From: Argentina anserina
Taxonomy: Eukaryota; Streptophyta; Magnoliopsida; Rosales; Rosaceae
Assembly: GCF_933775445.1 (NCBI RefSeq)
Contig: NC_065873.1
Location: 6,386,001 to 6,450,000, forward strand
Length of the DNA: 64,000 bases
Reading direction: 5' to 3'
The position numbers and the translations under genes are program-made. Positions 1 to 11,494 of the stretch are shown here, in pieces; the first letter of the stretch is position 1; every line of letters starts with the position of its first letter. The notes under the pieces are model-generated. The model had not been told where the DNA came from. It saw nothing but the letters and a program-made list of their open reading frames with translations, and did no database searches.

Positions 1-379
1 AAAACTTGTCAATACACATCATATCGAATAGCTTCCCACCATTTGTATTCCAATTTTTTCCTTGAAATGTATATCGAGTTTTATCAAAATATATTAATTA
101 ATACTTATCAATCTGATACCAATGTGTTTGTGATATTATGTTACAAAGTAAGGATCATGATCGATCTGCATGATCGAGGATAACAAAAAAGGAAACACCA
201 ATAATTCCTTAATGAATAGCTCATCATCAGAAAATTGAGTTAATTGACGTGATCGATCAGTTCATCAAACCCATTAAAGCTTTGAGTGTATGGTCAGTGG
301 AGGGCTGTACTACTGCTACACAAGTCTGAGAAGGCGATGATCGAGTTATGGGGTTCATACATGACCTGGAAAGTACTGT
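1..379. other. AT-rich intergenic DNA, nothing recognised
   Basis: I see no gene, RNA or clear repeat here. The sequence is AT-rich with stops in all frames. Confidence 0.5.
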
Positions 380-852
380 AAAGTGTGTTTTGGACATGAA
401 CCGAAAATTGAATTGAATTTTGGTTTGATTCGATTCGATTCGGTTCATGGTTTTTAAACATGTAAAACTGAAAACTGAACCAATCGATTCGGTTCGGTTT
501 TTTCGGTTTTTTTTTATTTCTGAAAAAAAAAAACTGAATTCAATTAAAATTGACATATTGAATGTTTTGGGGTTTTCCCTCCTTTTTTTTACTTATTTGA
601 AAAAATTATAAATATGAATATATATAACTATAATACAACCGAAAAAATAAGTGCTTAAATTTAATATTGTAGGCAGCATACCACTTTCAATCCTTTATTT
701 ACACATCTTCAAATTTTATAGACGCATATATGTATATAACTATGTATATCAATATATTTATGTGTATATATATACACATATGTATATATATATATTTAAA
801 AATATTTATCCTTATATTATATTGAGACGAATTTAGTAATTACACATCTGCT

Positions 853-883
<31 letters not shown>

Positions 884-1248
884 TTGTGTGTTTGTTTTAG
901 CAAACTTATTTGAAACATACATATATGGGCCTACATATATATACATAGATGATTATATATACATATATTACACTACAAAAGAGAAACATATAATTATATA
1001 TGATATAAAACCTAAAATCACATTAATCAAATCAAATATGTGGTAAGATAAACGTAAAATGACATTGTTTTATGAATAGTTTGGTTTTTCGGTTCGGTTC
1101 GGTTTCTTATGTGCCTAAACCGGAAACCAAACCAATTGATTCGGTTCGGTTCAGTTTTCTAAATTTCGGTTTGTGCTCAGTTCATTTTTTTCAGCTTCAT
1201 TTCGGTTTTTTCGGTTTTTCGGTTTTTCGGTTCAAAAGTGCCACCCCT
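380..1248. mobile_element. TIR element with TTCGG-rich ends (copy 1)
   Basis: Both ends are long inverted repeats built from CGGTTCGGTTC-type motifs (about 400-520 and 1080-1240). The right end closes with GTGCCACCCCTACC, whose complement is the GGGGTGGCA-type terminus common in plant DNA transposons. The interior (about 820-1070) is closely matched by 40999-41230 in a second copy, so the two are one family. No transposase is encoded, so it is non-autonomous. The left end is decayed and I find no target-site duplication. A (GT)n run lies at 857-885. Confidence 0.6.
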
Positions 1249-2090
1249 ACCAAGGAGATCATTGTACTTGGGTAATTGAGTTCAATCTTCGAAAATGCAT
1301 GTGTTTTGGGATCTTTTTATTCTTCTGAATAAGAATCCAAATAATCCATAGCTGGCCCAAAAATTCTTCCCTTTACTGGGTGAAGATTCACATCCAGCAA
1401 ATCTCACTAACGTGGCAGCACAACAGCCACAAAATTGGGTTAATTCTTTTATTGACTAACGGAGTGTGTTGTCAAGCCTAAGTGAACACCACGCGCTTTT
1501 GGTGGAATTGTTGTTGTTTCCAACAGGCGATTTGACGCCATGGTTCCAAAATTGGAGTTTAGGGACGACTTCGATCTAACAGCGAGAGGCAAAGGGTCCT
1601 ATGATCCTATCTGCAAATAACAAAATCCATTAATTTCGCTGTAGATTGGGAATCACAAACAAAAGGTAATATTCTCCAATGTTTTCAAAGGCGAGGCATC
1701 GCCGGTGCGTGATTTGTTAGAAAAGCTTTCGCCTTAGTGAGCGGGAATGCTCTCGCCTTAATTAAGATAATTATACAGTTGTAATTTAGACAACAGATTG
1801 ATATGACTCATATGATTATAGATCAGATGACAAATGTAACACATATTTTTTGTGTTCGTATAATCTTAAATAACAAATTTAATGGCAATATGTTTTCAGT
1901 GAAGTACTTTTTCCTTTGGTTTATATTAAGTTAATGTCAATGACACAACTTAACAAAAAATTAAAGAATTAAATAAATTGAAGGGTGCTAACTTGTACGG
2001 TTGGAACTCGGAGTAATATTTATGCGAGCCCGATCGATGCAATTTTGTGATGGATAAACACTCATTTCCATGTTGATCATATCCTAAGTG
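1249..2090. other. Intergenic, with a possible gene remnant
   Basis: A 26-codon reading frame at 1540-1620 (starting MVPKLEFRDDFDL) has a protein-like composition, but it is too short to assign. Otherwise I see only AT-rich sequence. Confidence 0.3.
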
Positions 2091-2530
2091 GACGAAAACA
2101 CCACTAATATGCCCTATGAGTGAACTAATCTCCGAGATGCAAATGGTGAAACTCCTTTACATCTTTGAAACCACGTAATTATTAAAAAATACCTTATGCG
2201 GTAGGATCCCAGAACCCTATTTAGGAGGGCCCCCAATCAATGCGGTTTTCTAATAAATAACACATTTATTTAGGTTGACAAGAAGATCAGATGGTTAAAA
2301 ATGGTCCAAATTTGACTATATTTACAGGGAGCTGAAAAATATGACTAATCACATCTAATGGTTGGATTGGTAATACCATGAACTTAGGTTGTTAATCACT
2401 AGAATGTTCACTAATGTGTCATAACATTTATATTACGTTATATATACAAGGTGTCACATTATAAACCGACTATATGGAGAAAACTTCTGAACATTGATCA
2501 AACCGTAGGATGTATTCAGTACATATATTT

Positions 2531-4702
2531 TGATACGACCCGAATCTTTTATACTTCGTCGCGATTTTATTTTTATCTTTTTCTCGAAACGAGAGTCGTA
2601 CTAAGTGTGACGACTTTAAAAGTTGACTTTTTGATGCGTAATATTTTCGGGAAAACTTCGTTCACGAAAGATGTAGAGATCATCGATACGAATTTGTGGA
2701 TACGTGGCACGCCTAAATCGAAGTTCGTATGGAAAAGTTATGAATCATAAAAGCATTTGGGCATTTTTGGAATTTAGTATAAATATGGGGTTTTATTGAA
2801 GAAAATGAGAAACAAGTTGGAAAATTTGAAATCAGGCGGGTATTGTTCATCCCGAGCTCCCCGACCCCGTCGCCTTCCTCAGTCAATTATGCCGTCGTCC
2901 GGCTAAGTTAGGGTACCGCACTGGTCTCAAAAGAAAGGTGACTCAATGCCCTACATTTCTGGGTTGAAGGCAGCACTTGTCTTGGCGTTGTGAAGGAGCG
3001 GTGCCGCCCGAAAGTTCTGCCACCGCCGAACCTCTTTTTCGTCAGAACACCCTCCTTCGTCGGCCATTGCTTGAATTTCTTGAGGGGTTTTGCTTGTCTC
3101 AACATCGTCGACAATCTCTCCAAAGGAATTGAGCCAAATCGAAGTGTAAGTACTCGAATCAAGAATTTCTAATTCTAGGGTTTGTGAATATGGCTGATTT
3201 TATGTTCTTCATTAATCGGACTGTTTAGGCTTGGATTTGGACTTTGTGGTGAACTAGAAAGTTGTTAGAAATGTCGAGTAGATTGTGTTGACAAAATTTG
3301 GTGACGATCGGAGCTCTCTGGAATAGTGGCGCGTGGTGCCGGAATCCGGCCGAGTTTTAAGGTTCAAAATAAACCTCTCGATATAGGAAATTCATGGTTA
3401 GATGGATGAATATTATGTTATTGATTATGTGTGTTGGTTGTGATGAGGCGTTTGTGTTTTTGGCTTGGTGGATGGTTGAACTGCAAGTGACTTAATCCCT
3501 TATAAAGGGTACATAGGCAGCCGAACATGGTTTGGGTGCAGCCACAAATATTCTATGTTAGATTCTCATTATTAGATGTGTTGATGCTTTAAGAATTGTG
3601 GTTATTGTATGGTTTTTATATGATCATATTGTTAGATGATTGTATGACGTTAATTACTTCCATCGGAATTAGTGTTAGAATCGTGGGATTTATTGTCAGG
3701 TAAAGGTATGCGGATAAACACCGAGTGTTAAGTATGCGTTCGAGTTATGGTTTCGGTTATCTCAACTAGTCAGATTAATTAGCTTTGGCATTTATGAGTG
3801 AGACTCAAGGTACGACGGTATCGTTATACGTGCGTGAGTGAAACTCCGGGAGTACCGGAAGAGAAGGGATGAACCGAGGGTACCGAAAGAGAGGGGATGA
3901 ACCGAGAGTACCGGATAGAGAGGATGAACCGAGGGTACCAGAAGAGAGGGCATGAACCGAGGGTACCGGGAAAGAGATGATCAATCGGGGGTACCGGAAG
4001 AGAGGGGATGAACCGAGTGTACCGGAAGAGAGGGATGAACCGGAGAAACCGGAAGATAGGGGATGAACCGGGAGAACCGGAAGAGAGGTGATGAACCGGG
4101 GGTACCGAAAGAGAGGGGATGAACTGGGAAAACCGGAAGAGATGGGATGAACCTGTAGAACCGGAAGAGTGAGGATGAACCGGAAGCGATATTGATATTA
4201 CCGAGTCGCTAGAAGAGAGGGGATGTACTAGCAAAATTCCGATAGATCTTAGAAAGGAGAGGACTAGTGACTCGCCGAGTGTCGTATGGTCTCGTGTTTA
4301 CTTCCCGAGTGAACGTCGTTATAAGTGTAAATTTACACAGTTGAGTGTTTATAGAATGTTGTATGATTGTTGTAACCCCGTCGTCTTAGTGGGTTGGGCG
4401 CTTGCGGTATAAAACGAGCTACCAGCTTTCGGGGTCCAACGAGATTAGGTAACAAACATGGCATACTCTGTCATACTTTTTGAATTATATTTTTAAATTT
4501 TGATTGTGGAATTGAAAGTTTGGAGAGCATGGTGGCTCCATGTGTTGAGGTTGAATTTGCGCTATAGGGAGTGTCTTTTGTGCAGGTTGGGTTGGCTACT
4601 TTCAGGAAAGACTATGCCGAAATTTTCGGTATATCTTCATTGACAGTGGTCCCCGCACAATCTGCCTCAATATTAGAGTATATTTTGGGGCGGGTCATGT
4701 CA
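2531..4702 (+). mobile_element. Solo LTR of a Ty3/gypsy-type element (family S, copy 1)
   Basis: The segment starts TGATACGACCCG and ends GGGTCATGTCA. It is flanked on both sides by the 5 bp duplication TATTT (2526-2530 and 4703-4707). The tandem unit it interrupts resumes in register right after it, which confirms both borders. There is no internal coding region, so this is a solo LTR left by LTR-LTR recombination. It shares its start (TGATACG), end and several internal stretches with the solo LTR at 7588-8890, and a ~50 bp module with the LTRs of the chromovirus at 15168. Confidence 0.85.
3849..4190 (+). repeat. 28 bp minisatellite inside the solo LTR
   Basis: About 12 imperfect copies of a ~28 bp unit of the type GGTACCGGAAGAGAGGGGAT followed by GAACCGAG. 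The open minus-strand frame across it (residues like HPLSSGTPGSS) is a product of the repeat and not a gene. Confidence 0.85.
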
Positions 4703-5612
4703 TATTTAGAAAACCTGTAAAAAATTTGTTTAGTTTGGACCTCATTTGGTCATCTAAACATTGTAAGAACCAAGTATACCACTAATACGCTCTATGGGTG
4801 GATCCATTTCGGGGACGCGAAAGCCAAATCTCCTTTACATCTCTTGAGCCACGTAATTATTGAGAATTACCTTGTGCGGTCAGACCCCAGAGCCCCAATT
4901 AGGAGGAACCCGGTCATTGCGATTTTCTAATAGATAAACACATTTATTTAGGTTTAGTAGAAGATCAGATTGTCAAAAAAGGTCCAAATTTGACCAAAAT
5001 TTTACAAGATATATAAAAATATGTATTAATAACATCTAACAGTTTGATTGATAATACCACAAACTTAGCTTGTTGATCACCGAATTGTCCACTAATGTGT
5101 TATAACATTTATTTTAGGTTATATATAAAGGTGTCACATTATGAACCAACTCTATGGAGACAACTTCTGAACATCAATTGAACCGTAGGATGTGTTTAGT
5201 ACATATATTTAGACATCATGTAAACTTTTTATTCAATTTAGACCTCGTTTGGTGGTCTAAACATTATAAGAACCAAATATAATACTAATACGCCCTATGG
5301 GTGGACTCATTCCGGGGACGCGAATGCCGAATCTTCTTTACATTTCCCGAACCACGTAATTATCGAGAATTACCTTGCGTGGTCGGACCCGGAGCCCCAA
5401 TTAGGAGGTACCCGATTAATGCGGTTTATAAATAGATAAACACATTTATTTAGGTTGACTAGAAGATCGGATGGTCAAAAAGGGTACAACTTTGACTAAA
5501 TTTTTACAAGGTGCATAAAAATATATATTAATCACATCTAACGGTTCGATTGATAATATCACGAATCTAGCTTGTTGATCACCAAATTATCCACTAAGGT
5601 GTGTAATGTCAC

Positions 5613-7587
5613 AACTTTTTTTTTTTTGAAATGAACTAAATATTAGGTAATGCAGTTCGGCCAAAACCATACCCATCAATAGAGTAATTTAAAGCCACCA
5701 TTTGCAACTATGGGCCGCCCATTGTCTTTCGTTATAACCCACCGAGCCCAACTTCCACCTCATTCTCTCTCTTCCTTTATGCTCGCAGGTGATCTGTCTT
5801 CTCCTCTTCGGTCTCTTCATTTCAACACCGATACCACCTCTGCCATCATCTTAGGCCACCATCGGTGAGGCTCAGCAGTCATCACCCACACGACCACACT
5901 ATCATCTTTCACATTTTCTCTTCATCACAACCATATCAGAAACCAAGGCATGCAGCCTAAATCAGAATATCCACGAGACACTGCTGCAACCTTGAAATTT
6001 GATCGAACCCGACTTGAAAATGAAGCTTCGGCCACCTTAACCTCATTTTATTGGTAACATCAATCAAATTCTTGATTGCAGATCTTATCACAGTAGCACA
6101 ACACAACTATTCAGTTATCACATACCTATCCTTTTCAGTTCAATTGGAACTCTACTGGCAATTAGACCATAATAGTTGTCAAGACTCAAGAACAATCCCC
6201 GAATTGATATCCTAATTTACTAGGCTTTCATCTTGTTCTCTTTGCTGCAAATTATTTTGTGTTTCCTGCATCAATTTGTAATCACCGACGGCTTTTAGAC
6301 TATCATATGTTCAACATAAACTTATAAAGGTTGGTTTTTGAAGAGGAAGATGTCGGGAATGAGTGGTGACTGCTCAGTCGGCCTGGGTGCATCTTTGATT
6401 TTGTGAGAACCTGGAGAGCTTCTGAATGATTTCGAGATAGCTAAAATTTCACGGTGATGGTAACCGACAGGCGAACTTCGCGCAATGTCACCATGGAAGA
6501 AAAGGAATCAGAGGGACCAATAGGAAAGAGAGAAAGACCATGGTGATGTTAGTGGTTGATCGGGTTTTGACAGTCATTGTTTGGACTTTAGAGATAGAGT
6601 AATAGAGCGTGCGCCACTTTATTAGACATGATGGTGAAGGTTCATAGGGTGGACTGAAGAACCTCGGTAGCTGGCCACCTGAACTGAACCCGTACCCTGT
6701 TTTAAAATTACGGAATAAACTGTTTGCTTCAGCATGTATGTGTATGACTACTCGAGTCAACATGTGCATGTACGTTGCATGTTCATTTGGATTCGTACGA
6801 TTTTGGGGATCGATATGGATTTCGCATTCCGCTAATTTGGAAGATAGCCTAATTAAGCACAGTGAATCATATATTGGTACGTTACTACGTTATATTCAAG
6901 TTCTTACTTGTTTCTTCATTGTTGCAGGAAACTAATTGAGCATAATTATAGTGCCTCTATAAATGGACACAAGTCGTAAACCCTAAAATAAAAGTATTCA
7001 GTATATGTATAAAAAAAAGTATTCAATACATATAGCCATTACGAATACGCTTTGGTCTGAGATATACATATCACAAACCCTAATATAGACATTTACTGGC
7101 CTTACAACTTTTGGGTCAGCTTCCGATCCGACGACCCAAATGACCAATTATTAGAAAAGAAAGATGGAAGTGGAGTGGTCCGGTAACCATTAAGGATATG
7201 ATAATGAAGGGATTTCAGAAAGACCAATATTCGATTATAGTTTTTACTACCAAAATGTTTCTACCATGTTTTCAAAGGTTCCCATTATGATCGATCGTTT
7301 GGAATATGTATAACCATTATGACCAATATTCAATTATATATAATTGAAGAAACTTATGCAAAGCCATCAGAATTGTTCTTGAACGTGGATAAGTAGATAG
7401 ATAGTGCATATGTCTTTGGTAGTAAGCAATTTGGAATCAATGTGCTAGCTAGCCCTGGCTTCATGACTATGATTCTGCAAGTTGGACATGCATGGATAAT
7501 TATACTGCAATTCTAGGGGTTCATCTTGATGTACATAGTTGTATGACATACAACAGAGTTTAGGTAAAAAAAAGGAAGCACATGAGA
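5613..7587. other. Intergenic, no gene recognised
   Basis: It begins with a T-rich run after array A. The part from 5690 to 6310 is richer in C and looks like plant 5' leader or promoter sequence, but I found no convincing coding exon. The short frames at 6488-6935 resemble no family I know. Confidence 0.4.
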
Positions 7588-8890
7588 TGAAACGACCCGA
7601 CTCAAAACTAACATATTTACGCGTTAAAAACCAATTATAACAAGTAAAACAACATCTAATCTAAAATAATTGTGGATGCACCTAAACCTTAGTTGGTCTG
7701 CCTACGTACTATTTTCCAGGGATCAAGTCATTCATAGTTCAACTTTCCAACAAGCCAAAAACACAAACCCTCACATTTACAATAAACCTACAACACCCAT
7801 CTTAATAACACAAACCTCATAGTCATCCCGGTATTTATATCCCAAAGCCATCATCACAACCATCACACATAACCAATGTCATAACATTCATCCATCTGAC
7901 ACACAATACCAAATCCATGATTAATCAAGACAATCACACTCTTAACACATAACTATCAATCAACGATTCCGCAAAATAAAGCCACATGCATACATTCATA
8001 AACATTCACAAATTCGTGAATTATAACTTCGAAAACTCCCCACACGCTCATACTCAAACCAAATTCTACAAATAATATGTCGGTGGATTCATATCAACGA
8101 ATACCATTCGATTGAGCAACTCAATGCCCCAAAAACCTCCGCACGCGCCACCGCACGCGCCACCGCACACACCGCCACAGTTGTGCGTGGGCCCCACGCG
8201 CCACCACTCCACAACCTCTCTACAATTCCTCGACTCCAACATGAAAGTTATAGATCACACGACAAACAACATTTTTCATAACGGGGGCGAACTCCAAATC
8301 GGCTGGAAAGGGGTCAGAAAACATTACTCTAAGTCGAAACAGTACCCGTCAAAATCGTGCCATCACTCGAAACTCAACCCAAAACCTATCAAAATACTCA
8401 CAGAGGGAGGAGGATTACCGATTGGAGGCAGCCCTGTGCTGTGGAGTCACCGGAAAAGGCTGGTACGACGCCACCAATTTCTGCTGAAACTTGCTGCCTT
8501 TGCTGTGACGGCTGACGTGGTGCAATGTCGGTGTAGATCAAAGGAGAACAACGAGACGAAGCGAACAAGACTGGTGGCGCGCCGATCGGTGGCTCGACGG
8601 CGGAGATTGGCCTATCAGAATTGTTCTGGGTTTCTCGGGTGAACAATACCATACCCGAGATTTTTCAGAATTTTCTCTCCCTTTTTCTGATTTTTCACCC
8701 CTATTTTATACTATTTTCCAAAAGTACCCCAGAATTGTTCTGGCGTTCCGCGTGTCCACAAATTCGTATCTACGAGGCCTACCCACTTTCGTGAAAGATA
8801 TTTTCCCGAAAAACTTACGAATCGAAAAGTCAATATTTAGGGTCCCGACACTTAGTAAAATCATAAGGGTAAAAGATTCGAGGCGTATCA
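7588..8890 (-). mobile_element. Solo LTR of a Ty3/gypsy-type element (family S, copy 2)
   Basis: On the minus strand the segment starts TGATACGCCTCGAATC and ends GGGTCGTTTCA. A perfect 5 bp duplication TGAGA flanks it (7583-7587 and 8891-8895). No interior is present, so it is a solo LTR. It is related to the solo LTR at 2531-4702, for example by the shared stretch GTTTGTGTTTTTGGCTTG, but is shorter and lacks the 28 bp minisatellite. The GC-rich part includes GCGTGGGCCCCACGC, also present in the chromovirus LTR at 16213. The open frames inside it (8112-8642 and others) are LTR sequence and not genes. Confidence 0.85.
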
Positions 8891-9140
8891 TGAGATGCAC
8901 TATGGGGTGGTGTGTGAGGTTTTGCAGGGATTTGTTGTATGCACGCAGCCGCACTAGAATTAATTATTTAGATGACAACGACAATTCGTCACCTCAGATC
9001 CTATTTTTATCGTCTAAAGTCATTAGGCGACGAAATTTTCGTCATTTACGTTCCGTCAACTAACTGTTGTCACCCAAGTACGTAGACGACAAAATTTAGT
9101 GTTTCATCACCTAATGACTCTTGTCACCTAATAAATAAAG

Positions 9141-9884
9141 GGGAGCTTCTATTCATACCTCCAAAAACGGTATTTAGACCTCCTTACTCAGTAGACCTCC
9201 ATTTTTACTTTTATAGATACCTAAAATACTATTTAGACCTCCAAAGTTTTTCTAAAATGCCCCTTATCTAATTTGATATATCAAATCATACTACTATCTA
9301 TTAATTTATTTCCTACTCTATTTCAAATTCATTTATTATATACAACTCGAAAAATACATAATAATCACACAAATTATTTTCTCGAATTAATTCAATCACT
9401 CTTCCACTCGTTTTCTAAATTCATAATAAATTGGTAAACTATATTTTTAATTCATTGATAGTAACATCAACGTATATGAAATATTTTAACCTCTAATTAA
9501 CGAGTTTTGTTCATCAACGTATATGAAATATTTTAACCTCTAATGAACGAGTTTTATTTTTTTGGCTCACATTAAATCGTCCACATTCAATTTAATATTT
9601 ATCAACTATATTAAATTTTTGACTAATAATGTTTATAAAAAAAAGGTAATCAATTAAATCATTTAATGCAATTTGATATCCTATTTTGGATTGTCTAGCA
9701 ATAAATATAAAGGATAATTATCTACATTTATATTTTATAATAGTCAAGTAATGAATTATTTCCCTTCTTGTATTTTTATTATTATATGTTTTTTTGCTAA
9801 TTTCATATGTATTGACTAAGTCAAAACTATCTAAAAAAAATGGAGGTCCAAGTGCTATTTTAGGAGGTATGAATAGAAGCTCCC
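9141..9884. mobile_element. MULE-like MITE with 9 bp target-site duplication
   Basis: Perfect 22 bp terminal inverted repeats begin GGGAGCTTCTATTCATACC. A perfect 9 bp duplication TAAATAAAG lies on both sides (9132-9140 and 9885-9893). The size is 744 bp with no coding capacity. The 9 bp duplication points to a Mutator-type transposase acting in trans. It sits inside the left arm of the CACTA-like element. Confidence 0.85.
9465..9558 (+). repeat. 47 bp tandem duplication inside the MITE
   Basis: Two adjacent copies begin CATCAACGTATATGAAATAT at 9465 and 9512, differing at very few positions. Confidence 0.85.
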
Positions 9885-10084
9885 TAAATAAAGTGACAAA
9901 TGTAAATACTTAAACGAGGAATTATATTCGTCACAAACCTCATTAATATATAACTTTTTATCAGCTAATTATATATTTTTCTAAAATTTATTAAGGAAAG
10001 ATTTTATTTTGTATTAATATTTATTAAATTTTAATATGATGGGTAATTAGATTTTTTAGTACATCAATTAAGTTTATTAGTCTA

Positions 10085-10550
10085 AGGAATCACCACCACC
10101 ACATACGCACGCTTCAACACTGTTGAAATCACCACCACCATGTCATCGTCTCTTTTCTTCGAAATTCAAATACAACCACAACCACCTACGATGTTGCAGC
10201 ATACCACGTTAAAGTCGATGACGCTGAAACCACCATTACACCCTCGCCTCCACCTTTCCCGAGTCTCCTCCCTTCCGGTCCTTCACCACCGTCGTCCTCG
10301 AAGTCTCCGCCGGCCCTTTCCTCACCGATCCCACTCCTCCAACCATGCCACCTCTACTACCCCCGTCAAGACCTCAATCTCAACATGTCCGTCCATAACC
10401 CAGAGAAGATGACACTACAGTTGCTGGTCTTGATTTCCAGGAGATCTCAACAGCCCCGACAAGAATCATATCCACATTGATGAGCGTCTTCTCCACCAAG
10501 CTGTCTTTGAAAGCCAATCCATCGAAGAAGAAGGATTTGGCTTGGTTTTA
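10085..10550 (+). pseudogene. Possible host-gene fragment carried by the CACTA-like element
   Basis: This C-rich block stands out from its AT-rich surroundings. From about 10190 one frame reads YDVAAYHVKVDDAETTITPS and then a proline/serine-rich stretch. Another frame from about 10430 reads LDFQEISTAPTRIISTLMS and ends at a stop near 10548. The frames do not join without shifts. I do not recognise the source gene. Composition and position suggest capture by the transposon, but a chance C-rich stretch is possible. Confidence 0.35.
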
Positions 10551-11282
10551 AAAATATATATGAAAACATGGGAGTAGATCTGGAGACAGATGTGAAGGAA
10601 AGAACAGATCTGATGGAAAGAAAGAAGTGAGAATGGAAAGAATTAAGAGGTGGGTTTTCTAGACGATCTTGGTGAAAGAAAAGGAAGAGGTACCGCTTTG
10701 GAGAATCGGATGGACATGAATGGTAGTTGGTTGTGTAATCAATGATGGAAATACATTTAATAGGGGCCATGCGGATCACTAATATGGCAAGGAGTACTAG
10801 GTCTATCATATGCTAAGAGTATTAATTGATGGGTAATTGACATGGCAACATTGTAATCAGATTTTCCTTATATATTTGATCCATACGTATTTAAATTTTT
10901 TTGTTAACACATGCTAAATCAAAGTAACATCTAATTTGTTTCTAAACAAGTCTTTATTAATCTATTAATCTATGAACCTTCTTACTGGATTGAAATAAAA
11001 TTAAACTTCTTAATTTATATTAATTACTATAGGGCATCTTCTTGATAAATGAAATAATTCTCATACATACTATTAATTGGCAAGGATCTGAAAATTATAA
11101 TTTTTCATAAACATTCAAATGAAGAAATGAATTAAAATTCACCAGTATCAATCATAATAACTCATAGCCTTCAAAGTTAAAAATAGTATTTATTATTATT
11201 ATTATTTTGTCATAGTTCCTTACCGTGCATATTGATCAATGTCGGTCACTATGTGCATGTTTAAGATTATTTGTTAATATGC

Positions 11283-11494
11283 TACAATATTGAACATGGA
11301 ATGAATCTACTCATCTCATTGATAATCCCCTTTATATAGGAGTCAAGATTACAATAGAAATAAATGGTAATTACAATGACAATTAAGGCTACATAATGGT
11401 GATTGATCCGTTACATTCGTTGACCATAAACGTCATTAACTTATTCCTTTATTTGCTTTAACGAAGGCACACTAATAGTGTTTTTCCTTCAACA
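11283..11494 (-). repeat. 3' LTR of the degenerate Copia element
   Basis: It matches 27764-27975 almost throughout, for example CATTATGTAGCCTTAATT on the minus strand, with scattered changes. The outer border could be at 11272. The purine tract GGGGGAG (minus strand) adjoins it at 11495-11502. Confidence 0.75.

Larger units (their letters stand above)
2091..5612 (-). repeat. Tandem array A of a ~500 bp unit, interrupted by a solo LTR
   Basis: About 2.7 direct copies of one unit. The anchor CACTAATAYGCYCTATG recurs at about 2101, 4779 and 5282. The spacing is 503 bp between the last two copies. It is about 501 bp between the first two once the solo LTR at 2531-4702 and its target duplication are removed. 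The copies have diverged from each other. Read on the minus strand, the unit aligns along its length with the unit of array B (39546-40995), for example around ACATTAGTGGACA and CATAATGTGA. No protein is encoded. Confidence 0.75.

Noticed and set aside
3824..4234. 136-codon minus-strand frame with Ser/Pro repeats
   Set aside because: It is the translation of the 28 bp minisatellite.
8112..8642. 176-codon plus-strand frame
   Set aside because: It lies inside the solo LTR at 7588-8890, on the opposite strand to the element, with no domain.
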